Origin: Marinobacter sp. ANT_B65 | GTDB taxonomy: Bacteria > Pseudomonadota > Gammaproteobacteria > Pseudomonadales > Oleiphilaceae | DNA length: 64,000 nucleotides | NCBI RefSeq assembly: GCF_002407605.1 | Contig: NZ_NXGV01000006.1 | Span: 92,791-156,790, forward strand | Direction of reading: 5' to 3' | Shown: positions 26,266 to 34,872 of the stretch, piece by piece | Numbering within the stretch: position 1 is the first letter of the stretch | Layout: each line of letters opens with the position of its first letter | Notes under the pieces: generated by a model | What the model was told of the DNA's origin: nothing | Seen by the model: the letters and a program-made list of their open reading frames with translations, nothing else | The model's database searches: none | Program-made: the position numbers and the translations under genes

Positions 26266-26670
26266 TCAACTACGGGCGGTATAGTCCTGGTAGGACTTCT
26301 CTTCTACAAACCTCGACCCGAGCGCAAGATTAATGTCTTTCTTCAGCGCTGCCCGCTTATCATTCGTAACATATACGGCACGAGCCAGCTCAATGAATCT
26401 GGGCCCAAAATTCTGTGCAGCCTCTTCATCCCGGATATCATCCTCAATAACCCAAAGCTCTTCATTAACCGCTTTCAGCTGTTTACGCAGATCGGCAATG
26501 GCGTTCTGATCCTTTACTGCCTCGTTCCAGGTCGCACTGAGTTCATCCAGTTCGAGCCGAACATTATGCAGCTTGGCTTCATCCTTGATACGTTCGGATT
26601 TGATTTCCAGAATAGTGATCTTATCGAGAACTTCGCCGAAAGAAACCGGAACTTTAATGACATCAGCCAT
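26266..26670 (-). CDS. DUF6165 family protein
   Basis: A 134-residue protein beginning MADVIKVPVSFGEVLDKITILEIKSERI, the signature of DUF6165. The rest is largely helical with strong coiled-coil character (KLHNVRLELDELSATW, AIADLRKQLKAVNEELWVIEDDIRDEE) and ends with FIELARAVYVTNDKRAALKKDIN. No signal peptide or membrane segment is visible. Its function is unknown. It lies between LPS transferases and ilvE, and members I know of are often found near sugar-transferase genes. The start at 26670 has AGGTG upstream; the open frame extends to 26706. Confidence 0.75.
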   Translation of the reverse strand: MADVIKVPVSFGEVLDKITILEIKSERIKDEAKLHNVRLELDELSATWNEAVKDQNAIADLRKQLKAVNEELWVIEDDIRDEEAAQNFGPRFIELARAVYVTNDKRAALKKDINLALGSRFVEEKSYQDYTARS

Positions 26671-26697
26671 TTTCTGCACCTGCCAATTTGATGAATT

Positions 26698-26742
26698 TAA
26701 AAACAAAGAAGCCGCCCGACTACCTGACAGCAGCGGACGGCT
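26698..26742 (-). terminator. Rho-independent terminator downstream of ilvE
   Basis: On the minus strand AGCCGTCCG pairs with CGGGCGGCT (one G-U pair) around a 15-base loop and is followed by a T-rich tract with TTTGTTTTT. It lies just after the ilvE stop codon and before DUF6165, so DUF6165 probably relies on read-through or its own promoter. Confidence 0.7.
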
Positions 26743-26759
26743 ACAAAAAAAATTTACTC

Positions 26760-27686
26760 TCAGCTTTTGACCGACGTCAGCCAGTCGCTATGCTGCGGGA
26801 GCTTTCCTTTAACCGCATCGAAATACATTGCCTGCAGTTTTTCAGTAACCGGTCCGCGCTTACCTGCGCCAATAACACGACCGTCCAGCTCACGAATTGG
26901 TAACACTTCAGCTGCTGTGCCCGTAAAGAAGGCCTCGTCAGCAATGTATACTTCATCACGGGTGATGCGTCGTTCTTTCACAGGGATACCAAGGTCGCCT
27001 GCAAAGTCCAGGATCGTCTGACGGGTAATGCCTTCAAGGCAAGATGTCAGCTCGGGCGTATGCAAGACGCCATTACGCATGATGAAGATATTCTCACCGG
27101 AACCTTCCGCTACATAGCCTTCATTATCCAACAAGAGCGCTTCTTCACAACCACTGGCAATAGCTTCATTCAACGCCAGCATGGAGTTGATATAGTTGCC
27201 ATTAGCCTTGGCCTTACACATGGTGATGTTGACATGGTGGCGCGTATAAGACGATGTGCGCACTTTGATGCCGATTTCTTTGGCTTCTGGCGACATATAT
27301 GAAGGCCAGCTCCAGGCGGCGACCATCACATGAACTTTCAGGTTATCTGCACGCAGTCCCATTCCTTCTGAACCCAGAAAAACCATCGGACGCAGATAAG
27401 CTTCGTCGAGGTTATTCTCCCACACGGCCGCACACTGAGCTTCATTGAGCTCTTCTTTGCTGAAGGGGATTTTCATGTTCAGAATATGGGCAGACCGGAA
27501 CAGTCGATCCGTATGGTCCTTCAGGCGAAAAATAGCCGCGCCATTCGCAGTGCTGTAGGCTCGCACCCCTTCAAAACAGCCCAGGCCGTAGTGCAGAGTG
27601 TGGGTCAGGACGTGGGTTTTGGCTTCGCGCCAGGGAACCATTTCACCATCCAGCCAAATAACGCCATCGCGATCAGCCATCGACAT
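26760..27686 (-). CDS. ilvE: Branched-chain-amino-acid aminotransferase
   Basis: A 308-residue class IV PLP aminotransferase that carries out the last step of leucine, isoleucine and valine synthesis with glutamate as amino donor. Visible features are LHYGLGCFEGVRAY near the N terminus, the PLP-binding Lys in CKAKANGNYINS (about residue 158), the class IV pattern EGSGENIFIMRNG, and FFTGTAAEVLPI. Length matches E. coli IlvE (309). It lies between LPS genes and glnE, the same order as in Pseudomonas. Confidence 0.95.
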   Translation of the reverse strand: MSMADRDGVIWLDGEMVPWREAKTHVLTHTLHYGLGCFEGVRAYSTANGAAIFRLKDHTDRLFRSAHILNMKIPFSKEELNEAQCAAVWENNLDEAYLRPMVFLGSEGMGLRADNLKVHVMVAAWSWPSYMSPEAKEIGIKVRTSSYTRHHVNITMCKAKANGNYINSMLALNEAIASGCEEALLLDNEGYVAEGSGENIFIMRNGVLHTPELTSCLEGITRQTILDFAGDLGIPVKERRITRDEVYIADEAFFTGTAAEVLPIRELDGRVIGAGKRGPVTEKLQAMYFDAVKGKLPQHSDWLTSVKS

Positions 27687-27765
27687 TCTTCGTTGCTCCT
27701 AAAAAAGCAGTTTTCGGGGATCGGATATTCTAGCAGGATTTTTTGGTAGAACGACACCCAGAGCG

Positions 27766-30669
27766 CTATCCCACCATGATTTTCTGCCAGACTGACCGGA
27801 TATGCCGCCGCTCGTCCATAAATGCATCACCTGCCACCTGGCTGTTAAGGTTCTGGAGCGCCCGCCGGTGAATGCTTGAACGCAGGGCAATATAGGCTTC
27901 TCGTAGCCTTTCTGCATCTTCCACCGACAATACGCCGGCACTGCCCAGCTCTTCGAGTTGCCGGATATTGTCAGACCAGCGGGTCAATTCCGGATATGTT
28001 TCACACCATGCAAGTACGAGATATTGCACCATAAATTCGATATCCACTATTCCGCCAGCATCGTGCTTTATGTGAAAAACTTCCTTGCGCTGGCTTTCCG
28101 GGGTACCCAGGTTCGATCGCATTTTTTCACGCATATCCAGCACCTCCTGTCGCAGCGTGTTTTTGTCACGATGCTGGCAAAGAATATCGTGCCGGATTGC
28201 CTCAAAAGCCGCGAGTGTGTTGCGGCACCCTGCGACACCCCGGGCCCGGGCAAGCGCCTGGTGCTCCCATGTCCAGGCATCGCTACGCTGATATTTTTCA
28301 AAGGCCTGCAGAGAACTTACCAGCAGCCCCGAATTACCCGACGGCCGCAACCGCATATCGACATCATACAGCTGCCCCGAAGGAGTCTGTGCATTGAGTA
28401 TATGAACAATTCGTTGCCCAAGGCGCGTATAGAACACTGCGTTGTCAATGGACTTGTCACCATCAGTTGCCAGCTCCGGGTCCGCATTATGAACAAATAC
28501 CAGGTCCAGATCAGACGTGTAGCCCAGCTCAATCCCGCCCAGTTTTCCGTAACCAATGACTGCAAAATCCGTTTCATTGGATGCACCGTCAATCCCGCCC
28601 GGGAGGCCATGACGTGCGACCAGATTGGCAAAGGCCACATCAACAACGTGATCGAGAACAACCTCGGCAATCCATGTCAGGTAATCACTTACCTTCATCA
28701 ATGACAAAGTGCCCTTCAGCTCAGATGCGGCGACGCGGAGCGAGTGGGCCTTTTTGAAATGCCTCAGAGATTCCATCTGGTTTTCCAGATCATCGTAGGA
28801 AATCCGAAGCATCTGCTGGCGCAGATCGTCCTGAAGCTCTTTTTTTGCGGGTGGGGTATACAGGCTTTCAGCATTAAGCAATTCATCCAGCAGAAGCGGC
28901 GTCTCCGCCAGCTGCCGCGCTATCCAGGGACTCTCGCTGCAGAGCTTGACCAGCTGGGCACGAGCCCCGGGATTCTCAAGGAGCAGAACCATGTATGCAG
29001 TTCGGCGCAAAATAGCTTCCACCAGCTGTAGCACCCGGGACAGGGTTTCTGAAGGATTCCTGACCTCGGCCAGTGCCGCCAGCAACACTGGCATGAACTG
29101 ATTCAGCCGCGTACGCCCTTGCGTCTGCATTGTTTGAACCGTGCGACTGTCTCGCAAGCTACCAAGCAGAGCCAGGCTGCCAGCCGGGTCTTCGTATCCG
29201 TGCTGTTTCAGCCACTGCGCATCAGAGACCTCGTCAGCCTCTGCGAGCCAGAGTTCAAACCAGCCTTCATCAAGAGGCGACTGCGCGCCCTCCTCATCCT
29301 CTTCGGTGGCAATAATATTGGCGAAATGTGCGGCAACTTTTTCACGATGATGCGCCAGTTCTTGCCGACAGCCCTCCCAGTCTTCAAAGCCCATGATCAG
29401 CGCAACCCGCATTCTTGAAAGCTCATCTTCAGGCAACAGCTGGGTCTGTTTGTCTTCCATTCCCTGCAGGGCATGCTCCAGATTGCGGAGAAAAACGTAG
29501 GCGTCACGAAGTTCTTTAATCACCTGCGAGGGCAGAAGCTCAAGTGCCTCGAGTTCACTCAGGATTATCAGCAGCTCCCGCTGCTGCAACTCCCTGTCAC
29601 GACCACCACGGATAAGCTGAAATGCCTGAACCACAAACTCGATTTCACGGATGCCCCCACTACCAAGCTTGATGTTGTCTTCCAGCCCTTTTCTCCGGAC
29701 TTCACGGCTTATCATCGCTTTCATACTGCGCAGAGATTCAAATGCGCTGAAATCAATATACCTGCGATAGACAAATGGCCTGAGGCTTGCCATAAGAACC
29801 CGGCCGGCTGCCGGATCACCGGCCACCACCCTCGCCTTCACCATTGCGTAACGCTCCCAGTCACGCCCCTGGTCCTGGTAATAGGTTTCCAGTGCTGCAA
29901 AGCTCAGCGCAAGAGCACCACTCTGGCCATAGGGTCGGAGACGCATATCAACACGAAACACAAAGCCGTCGGCGGTAATCTGATCGAGAGCCTGAATCAG
30001 GCGCTGTCCCAGACGGATAAAAAACTGCTGATTATCGAGAGAACGCTTTCCACCTCGGGTTTCGCCATTTCCCGGAAAAGCGAAAATCAGGTCAATATCA
30101 GAGGACACGTTCAGCTCTCGCCCACCCAGCTTCCCCATTCCAATCACGATCAGCGACTGGGGCACGTCTGAGCCTGATACCGGGTCCACACCCCAGGGAG
30201 TACCGTACTGTTCACACGCCGCACTGTGCAGCCAATCAAGAGCCCCTTGAATGCACACATCGGCAAACGCGCTTGTTGCAGCCATGGTTTCCGATAAATC
30301 AGCCCAGCGCATCAGGTCCCGCCAGATAATGCGGAACTGTGTTTCCCTGCGGAAACGGCGCAATGCGGCATGCAAAGAGGGTTCGTCTGTTACATCCCTC
30401 AGGTATTCATTCAGCCGCGCCTGAAGAAAACCCGGAGTGGTCGGTTCACTCAGCGCCCGCGACTCCAACAGAAGTCGCACCTGTTCCTGGTGCCTCTCAA
30501 TTGTCTGGCGCAGAAACAGGCTCCGGGCCATTGCCTGAGCGATTACTTCAGCCGATATGCAGGCATCTCCTTGCAGCCAGTCGGGCAGACCAGCCGGAAA
30601 TACCGACGGCCAACTGGCAGCGACATCGGCTGCCAGATGCGACGGAAGGCAACTCCACGGCTCAGACAT
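27766..30669 (-). CDS. glnE: Bifunctional glutamine-synthetase adenylyltransferase/deadenylase
   Basis: A 967-residue enzyme that attaches AMP to, and removes it from, the regulatory Tyr of glutamine synthetase, under control of PII and glutamine. It has two nucleotidyltransferase domains with matching motifs: GMGKLGGRELNVSSDIDLIF near residue 176 (deadenylylating half) and GYGKLGGIELGYTSDLDLVF near residue 705 (adenylylating half). Length is close to the E. coli protein (946). An AGGGG precedes the ATG by 8 bases. Its target, glnA, lies 8 kb away in this window with its target Tyr intact. Confidence 0.96.
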   Translation of the reverse strand: MSEPWSCLPSHLAADVAASWPSVFPAGLPDWLQGDACISAEVIAQAMARSLFLRQTIERHQEQVRLLLESRALSEPTTPGFLQARLNEYLRDVTDEPSLHAALRRFRRETQFRIIWRDLMRWADLSETMAATSAFADVCIQGALDWLHSAACEQYGTPWGVDPVSGSDVPQSLIVIGMGKLGGRELNVSSDIDLIFAFPGNGETRGGKRSLDNQQFFIRLGQRLIQALDQITADGFVFRVDMRLRPYGQSGALALSFAALETYYQDQGRDWERYAMVKARVVAGDPAAGRVLMASLRPFVYRRYIDFSAFESLRSMKAMISREVRRKGLEDNIKLGSGGIREIEFVVQAFQLIRGGRDRELQQRELLIILSELEALELLPSQVIKELRDAYVFLRNLEHALQGMEDKQTQLLPEDELSRMRVALIMGFEDWEGCRQELAHHREKVAAHFANIIATEEDEEGAQSPLDEGWFELWLAEADEVSDAQWLKQHGYEDPAGSLALLGSLRDSRTVQTMQTQGRTRLNQFMPVLLAALAEVRNPSETLSRVLQLVEAILRRTAYMVLLLENPGARAQLVKLCSESPWIARQLAETPLLLDELLNAESLYTPPAKKELQDDLRQQMLRISYDDLENQMESLRHFKKAHSLRVAASELKGTLSLMKVSDYLTWIAEVVLDHVVDVAFANLVARHGLPGGIDGASNETDFAVIGYGKLGGIELGYTSDLDLVFVHNADPELATDGDKSIDNAVFYTRLGQRIVHILNAQTPSGQLYDVDMRLRPSGNSGLLVSSLQAFEKYQRSDAWTWEHQALARARGVAGCRNTLAAFEAIRHDILCQHRDKNTLRQEVLDMREKMRSNLGTPESQRKEVFHIKHDAGGIVDIEFMVQYLVLAWCETYPELTRWSDNIRQLEELGSAGVLSVEDAERLREAYIALRSSIHRRALQNLNSQVAGDAFMDERRHIRSVWQKIMVG

Positions 30670-30747
30670 AATGCAAACCCCTGTTTCTCTGTTATATTTC
30701 CGTTACTGTATAACGAACTTACCCCAGACTGAACAGGCTAACACCGG

Positions 30748-31917
30748 ATGCTGAAAAACCGCTTTCCTCTTAACGCCGAACATGGGCAGAGCCAGGTACC
30801 CAGAGGCGGACTGATTCGGAAGCGGGTAAAGCGCCTGTTCATGATCTTGATGGGACTGCTGGCCACCCAAATATTGATTATCTGGTCCGTTGAAGACCTG
30901 ACTCTTTTTGAGTCACTGTGGATGACGATGACCACCATCGCCACGGTAGGCTACGGCGACTTCGCTCCCGTTACCTACGTCGGGCGGATCAGCACCATCC
31001 TGCTGATGTTCGTGGGCGCAATCACCATGCTGACACTGATTGTCAGCGATTTTATCGAATACCGGTTCTACCGCCGGGAACGCATTCTCACCGGACGCTG
31101 GATTTATAAAATGAACAACCACATTGTTATCATAAATACCCCGAAACACGGCGGCGTGACCTACTTCATGCGCTTCGCAACGCAGATCCGTTCGGTTGAA
31201 GGTTATGAAACCATTCCCATCATGCTACTTACCCGCGAATTTCCGAACGGCCTTCCTGCCGAACTGTCCGACCTGGGCATAGTTCACTTTCATGGATCGG
31301 GATTCGATCCCGAAGCCCTGAAAGCCGTGCACGCAGGAAGTGCAAAGTACATTGTTGTGCTGGCAGCCGATGAATCCGATCCTCACTCAGACAGCCTCAC
31401 ATTCGATATAGCCCACCGTCTGGGCGAGCTCAACCTTGGCCCGAAAACAACAGTAGAATGTGTAACAGACACCAACCGAAGCCGTTTCAAAGCGCTCGGG
31501 GTTCAGGCCGTTATACGTCCCGTTCGCACCTATCCTGAAATCATGGTACGCGCTGTGGTTGCGCCGGGGTCGGAAAAAGTGCTGGAAGACATGTTCAACT
31601 ATGAGCAGGACCATCCGCACAGGTACGACCTGAAGCTGGACGACCTCAACTGGGCTGACATAGTCAGTGCTTTGATTCGCCACGGCATAGGCACTGCGCT
31701 GGCGTACATCGATGAGAATGATGAAGTCATCTGCCACCCACCCGTGACAGGTGAAATTCAAGGCAAAGGGCTTATCGTACTGGTCAGATCAAGTGACACA
31801 CCGGACCTTGAAGTAGTTAAAGAGGCACTGCAGCGCTATCGTACTTTTATGGAGAAATGGAGAAATATGCAGGACACCACAGCGACATCCAAGGCATCTC
31901 CTCCCGCAGCTAACTGA
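30748..31917 (+). CDS. Potassium channel protein with RCK/TrkA-type cytoplasmic domain
   Basis: A 389-residue inner-membrane protein. Two membrane helices (about residues 28-50 and 80-103) flank the selectivity filter TIATVGYGDF (filter GYG at about residues 69-71), so it is a two-helix K+ channel. From residue 120 it has a TrkA-N-like domain (NNHIVIINTPKHGG), where the usual G-x-G-x-x-G dinucleotide loop is not present in canonical form, then further RCK-type strands and HLVVLAADESD-like IVVLAADESDP. The C-terminal region (from about 285) resembles the second half of an RCK unit. It is divergent from glnE with a 78-base spacer. Ligand and gating are unknown. Confidence 0.85.
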   Translation: MLKNRFPLNAEHGQSQVPRGGLIRKRVKRLFMILMGLLATQILIIWSVEDLTLFESLWMTMTTIATVGYGDFAPVTYVGRISTILLMFVGAITMLTLIVSDFIEYRFYRRERILTGRWIYKMNNHIVIINTPKHGGVTYFMRFATQIRSVEGYETIPIMLLTREFPNGLPAELSDLGIVHFHGSGFDPEALKAVHAGSAKYIVVLAADESDPHSDSLTFDIAHRLGELNLGPKTTVECVTDTNRSRFKALGVQAVIRPVRTYPEIMVRAVVAPGSEKVLEDMFNYEQDHPHRYDLKLDDLNWADIVSALIRHGIGTALAYIDENDEVICHPPVTGEIQGKGLIVLVRSSDTPDLEVVKEALQRYRTFMEKWRNMQDTTATSKASPPAAN

Positions 31918-31990
31918 GTATTCTTCCGGTTTTTACCTGTTTCCGGCAAACCTCAAACTGCCGCAGTTGTTAATAAAGCCCGGACTGGGT

Positions 31991-32881
31991 TTATCCGCTC
32001 GCCTGACGACTCAGCAGCATACCAAGCTGACACTGGCCCATTTCAGGATCGCTCAACACACCACTTAAAGATTCGCCCCCGGCCAGACGCCCGGCAACAC
32101 GGGAAAAAGCCTGCCCCAACCCGCAGGCTTCAGCTTCGGCATGAAGCGCCTGAACATCCACACCGTCAAAAGATACAACACTCTCCGTCAGCCATGCTTT
32201 ACTGAGCTGCCGCAAGAAACAATCAAAGTCATCGTGCCTGGCATCGGTAGAAACAGCACTATCTGTAACTGACAGCTCTGCCGCCCTGATCCCCGCAAGA
32301 TAGTATCCCTGCTCGGCTTTGCTGATCAGGTTCAGGAAAACAGGACAATGCCGGGCAAGCCTTTCAGCCCAGACCAGAAGACGGGAAGGATCACCGGATT
32401 TGAGCTCGAACTCTACTTCATTAAGCGGCTTTTGATGGCCTGCACTCTTAATGACACCGCTATCCAGCGCACATTCGATCACGGCCTTGCCATCATCCAG
32501 CATGACAATCTGCCGGGTAAAATTGGTTTCAAACACGGGGGCCAGACGAGCCAGGTTAATATTATCCCCAAGCGGCGTGTCTGCAAGCAGGCCCAGAGAT
32601 AACGAAGCTTCAGCAACGGGCCATTCCCATTCCTGGCGGCGATGAGCCCCACCGACGAACTCTCCCCGGGTTTTTAGCGTCTGAATAAAATGGCTTCCAG
32701 CCTGACGCACACGAAGAGCTGCGTGCTGACGATTCAGCTCTGCCTCTGGCGTATCGTAATAGCAATTCACCAGAAGCTTCTTGCCCCCTTTTGCAGCTTC
32801 AGGATGGGTCAGCAGCCAATTCAGCACCGTTTTGATGCAGTCCGGATCAATACTCAGCTTGATTTCCAGCTCTTCAGCCAT
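31991..32881 (-). CDS. CYTH-domain protein, inorganic triphosphatase (YgiF-like)
   Basis: A 296-residue cytoplasmic protein starting MAEELEIKLSI, which holds the E-x-E-x-K signature of CYTH triphosphate tunnel enzymes. Further tunnel residues are in VNCYYDTP, LRVRQAG, QTLKTRG and ALDSG, then NEVEFELKSG, which is the usual acidic strand. This family hydrolyses inorganic triphosphate with Mg or Mn; E. coli YgiF is the reference. The C-terminal 90 residues are helical and may be a short CHAD remnant, since a full CHAD domain is absent. The start at 32881 has AAAGGTG upstream; the frame extends to 32941 but that part covers the porin terminator. Confidence 0.82.
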   Translation of the reverse strand: MAEELEIKLSIDPDCIKTVLNWLLTHPEAAKGGKKLLVNCYYDTPEAELNRQHAALRVRQAGSHFIQTLKTRGEFVGGAHRRQEWEWPVAEASLSLGLLADTPLGDNINLARLAPVFETNFTRQIVMLDDGKAVIECALDSGVIKSAGHQKPLNEVEFELKSGDPSRLLVWAERLARHCPVFLNLISKAEQGYYLAGIRAAELSVTDSAVSTDARHDDFDCFLRQLSKAWLTESVVSFDGVDVQALHAEAEACGLGQAFSRVAGRLAGGESLSGVLSDPEMGQCQLGMLLSRQASG

Positions 32882-32916
32882 ACCTCTTGCACCTTTAATT
32901 CCGCAAACCCAAAAAA

Positions 32917-32948
32917 CAAAAACCGGTGACCCTGAGGTCACCGGTTTT
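32917..32948 (-). terminator. Rho-independent terminator of the porin gene
   Basis: ACCGGTGACC (32922-32931), loop CTGA, GGTCACCGGT (32936-32945): a perfect 10-bp stem. On the minus strand it is followed by TTTTTGTTTTTT. It lies 30 bases after the porin stop codon and just before the CYTH gene start. Confidence 0.9.
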
Positions 32949-32977
32949 CAATACTGACTGACTAGCTGGTTAGCTGA

Positions 32978-33955
32978 TCAGAAGTAGTATACCGCACCAA
33001 CTGCTGCGATAGTGCGCTCGTCACCAGTAGCGACGGTGCCGTCAGGATCAGCATAGATTGAGCTGTCAGCGTTAGACAGGTAACCTTCGAAATAAACGTA
33101 CATGTTGTCTGATACGTTGTGCAGCGCCTGCAGAATGATGGTGTCATTCTTGTCGTCAGTTGCGTCAACATCTTGCACCTGGTAAGACAGCGCAAACTGG
33201 TTCGCGCCCAGAGTGTACACACCCATCACGCCCATGAGGTCATCAACGTCCTTGCGAGTCTGATATTCACCAATCAGGCTGAAGTCACCCATGCTATAGG
33301 TTGCAGTCAGACCATAGCTGTTTTCATTGTTCGGGCCTGCACCACCATCGTTAGAGTCCATAGCAGCAGAGATTTCAAGAGCGTCTACTGCGTAAGTGGC
33401 CACCAACTGGTAAGGATAAGACTTGTCTGCGCCGCCTTTAGTATCGTTGTCACCATTGATCTGAACAGCAGCTGCCAGAGTCAGGCCACCGAAGGACGGA
33501 GACATGTATTGAACCAGGTCGCCTTCGCCGGTTTCGTAATTGGCGAAAATGTCAGAACCGTATTCGTGGAAGTTACCGATTTTAACGATAGCACTCTCGT
33601 ATACGGAGTCATCAGAACCAACCCATACCTGACCGAAGCTGTCGCCTTTCACACCAATGTAGGCTTCGTCCAAAGAGTCGATACCGTTGCTGCTGGACTT
33701 GTCGTCAGCGTTGATGCCTTCGAGCTCCAGCTTGAAGAAACCAGTGATGCCCGGAGCAATTTCGTGGTCATGCTTGATGCCCAGAGTAGAACCGTTATCA
33801 GCGTGCTCAATAGCAGAACCTGCACCGTCAACATTGGTGTGCGTTACCACGTACTGGATATTACCGTACACAGTCGGCAGGTTGCTTTCCTGAGCCAGCG
33901 CGGTGCCAGAAAAAGTGGCTGCAGCGATAGCTGATGCAATGAGTGTTTTCTTCAT
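32978..33955 (-). CDS. Outer membrane porin (general trimeric type)
   Basis: A 325-residue outer-membrane beta-barrel. A signal peptide with cleavage after ALA (MKKTLIASAIAAATFSGTALA) is followed by NLPTVYGNIQYVV and repeated amphipathic strands rich in Asp, Gly and Tyr. The loops are acidic and the last residue is Phe (AVGAVYYF), the BamA recognition signal. The layout matches the Gram-negative porin family (Porin_4). AAAGGA lies before the ATG at 33955. Strongly biased codons and a strong terminator suggest high expression. The solute preference is not predictable. Confidence 0.9.
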   Translation of the reverse strand: MKKTLIASAIAAATFSGTALAQESNLPTVYGNIQYVVTHTNVDGAGSAIEHADNGSTLGIKHDHEIAPGITGFFKLELEGINADDKSSSNGIDSLDEAYIGVKGDSFGQVWVGSDDSVYESAIVKIGNFHEYGSDIFANYETGEGDLVQYMSPSFGGLTLAAAVQINGDNDTKGGADKSYPYQLVATYAVDALEISAAMDSNDGGAGPNNENSYGLTATYSMGDFSLIGEYQTRKDVDDLMGVMGVYTLGANQFALSYQVQDVDATDDKNDTIILQALHNVSDNMYVYFEGYLSNADSSIYADPDGTVATGDERTIAAVGAVYYF

Positions 33956-34313
33956 GTTGTATGTCCTTTTGCGAGTTAATTCAGTTTTTAGCAACGGGTC
34001 AATCCCGATTTCTATAAGGCGCCCCAGCACGACTGGATGGCTCCGATTCTACGATTACCGTATGTCAGGTTTGTGACATAACAGCAACTTTTCTTATTGT
34101 TGAGGTCTGAGCTTTGCCAGATCTTTATAGTTCATAGACTTACGGCACTCTCTTAAAGCACCAACTAATGAGTCTTTTGTAATACAACATCGCTTCGTTT
34201 GCAAATTTTTAATGCCAAACTATTAGCTCATTTGGAACCAGAAGCGCAACCCTTTATTCCTCTGTGCGCTTCGAGCATGACCCGGGAGCAAAAAATCCTT
34301 GGTTTTCGCCGAC
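33956..34313. other. Porin upstream region without genes
   Basis: This 358-base stretch between the porin start and the dtd stop is AT-rich and holds no supported gene. It contains a perfect inverted repeat at 34061-34080. On the minus strand TTGCAA and TACAAA with 17-base spacing occur far upstream, but I do not regard them as a firm promoter. The length fits a regulated porin promoter. Confidence 0.5.
34061..34080. promoter_or_regulatory. Operator-like palindrome upstream of the porin gene
   Basis: TATGTCA (34061-34067), 6-base spacer, TGACATA (34074-34080): a perfect 7-bp inverted repeat about 105 bases before the porin start. It is a likely regulator site; I tested it by eye against a PHO box, which needs direct repeats, and it does not fit. 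Confidence 0.4.
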
Positions 34314-34775
34314 CTATCTCTCGTGCCTGTCACGAGTTGAAAGCATAAAAGTCACTGGCCCATCATTAATCAGACTCACTTTCATATCGGCACCAAAGCA
34401 ACCCTCCGCCACCCGGTCAGCACCCATGTCAGCACGGGCAAACTGGAGGAACGCAGCATAGCGATCTATAGCAAAATCCGGGCCAGCAGCCCGGGAAAAG
34501 CCCGGACGCGTACCAGAAGAAGTATCTGCAGCGAGAGTAAACTGGGGAACAACCAAGAGGGCACCATCAGTGTCTAGAACACTTCGGTTCATACGGCCTG
34601 TGTCATCGGGAAAAATACGATAAGTGAGAACTTTTCGGCACAGATCCTTCGCCTCTTTATCCCCATCCCCCTGCTCCACGCCCAGCAGCAACAGAATGCC
34701 AGCACCTATCCGGGAAATCTCACGGCCCCCGACCTCGACACTCGCTTCCGATACCCGCTGGACAAGTCCTTTCAT
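34314..34775 (-). CDS. dtd: D-aminoacyl-tRNA deacylase
   Basis: A 153-residue cytoplasmic enzyme that hydrolyses D-aminoacyl-tRNA, including D-Tyr-tRNA and Gly-tRNA(Ala), as proofreading. The start MKGLVQRVSEASVEV and the C-terminal NDGPVTFML (cis Gly-Pro motif) are typical. The second motif normally reads SQFTLAADT; here it is PQFTLAADT, with codon CCC for Pro, while the Gln, Phe and Thr remain. Length is normal. It follows pip on the same strand, an arrangement also seen in Pseudomonas. Confidence 0.93.
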   Translation of the reverse strand: MKGLVQRVSEASVEVGGREISRIGAGILLLLGVEQGDGDKEAKDLCRKVLTYRIFPDDTGRMNRSVLDTDGALLVVPQFTLAADTSSGTRPGFSRAAGPDFAIDRYAAFLQFARADMGADRVAEGCFGADMKVSLINDGPVTFMLSTRDRHER

Positions 34776-34872
34776 CCGCTATGCTGATCGCTCTGGCAAA
34801 ATGGAAATTAAAACCGCGTAAGATTGTATCCATGCTCAAAGGTCCCCGCAACCTTTGTTACGCCACATAGCG

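Noticed and set aside
31918-31990. Terminator between the K+ channel gene and the convergent CYTH gene
   Set aside because: Only a weak AAAGCCC/GGGTTT stem with mismatches and no T-run is visible.
33119-33934. 271-codon plus-strand frame opposite the porin
   Set aside because: Antisense of the porin coding region; no domain or start signal.
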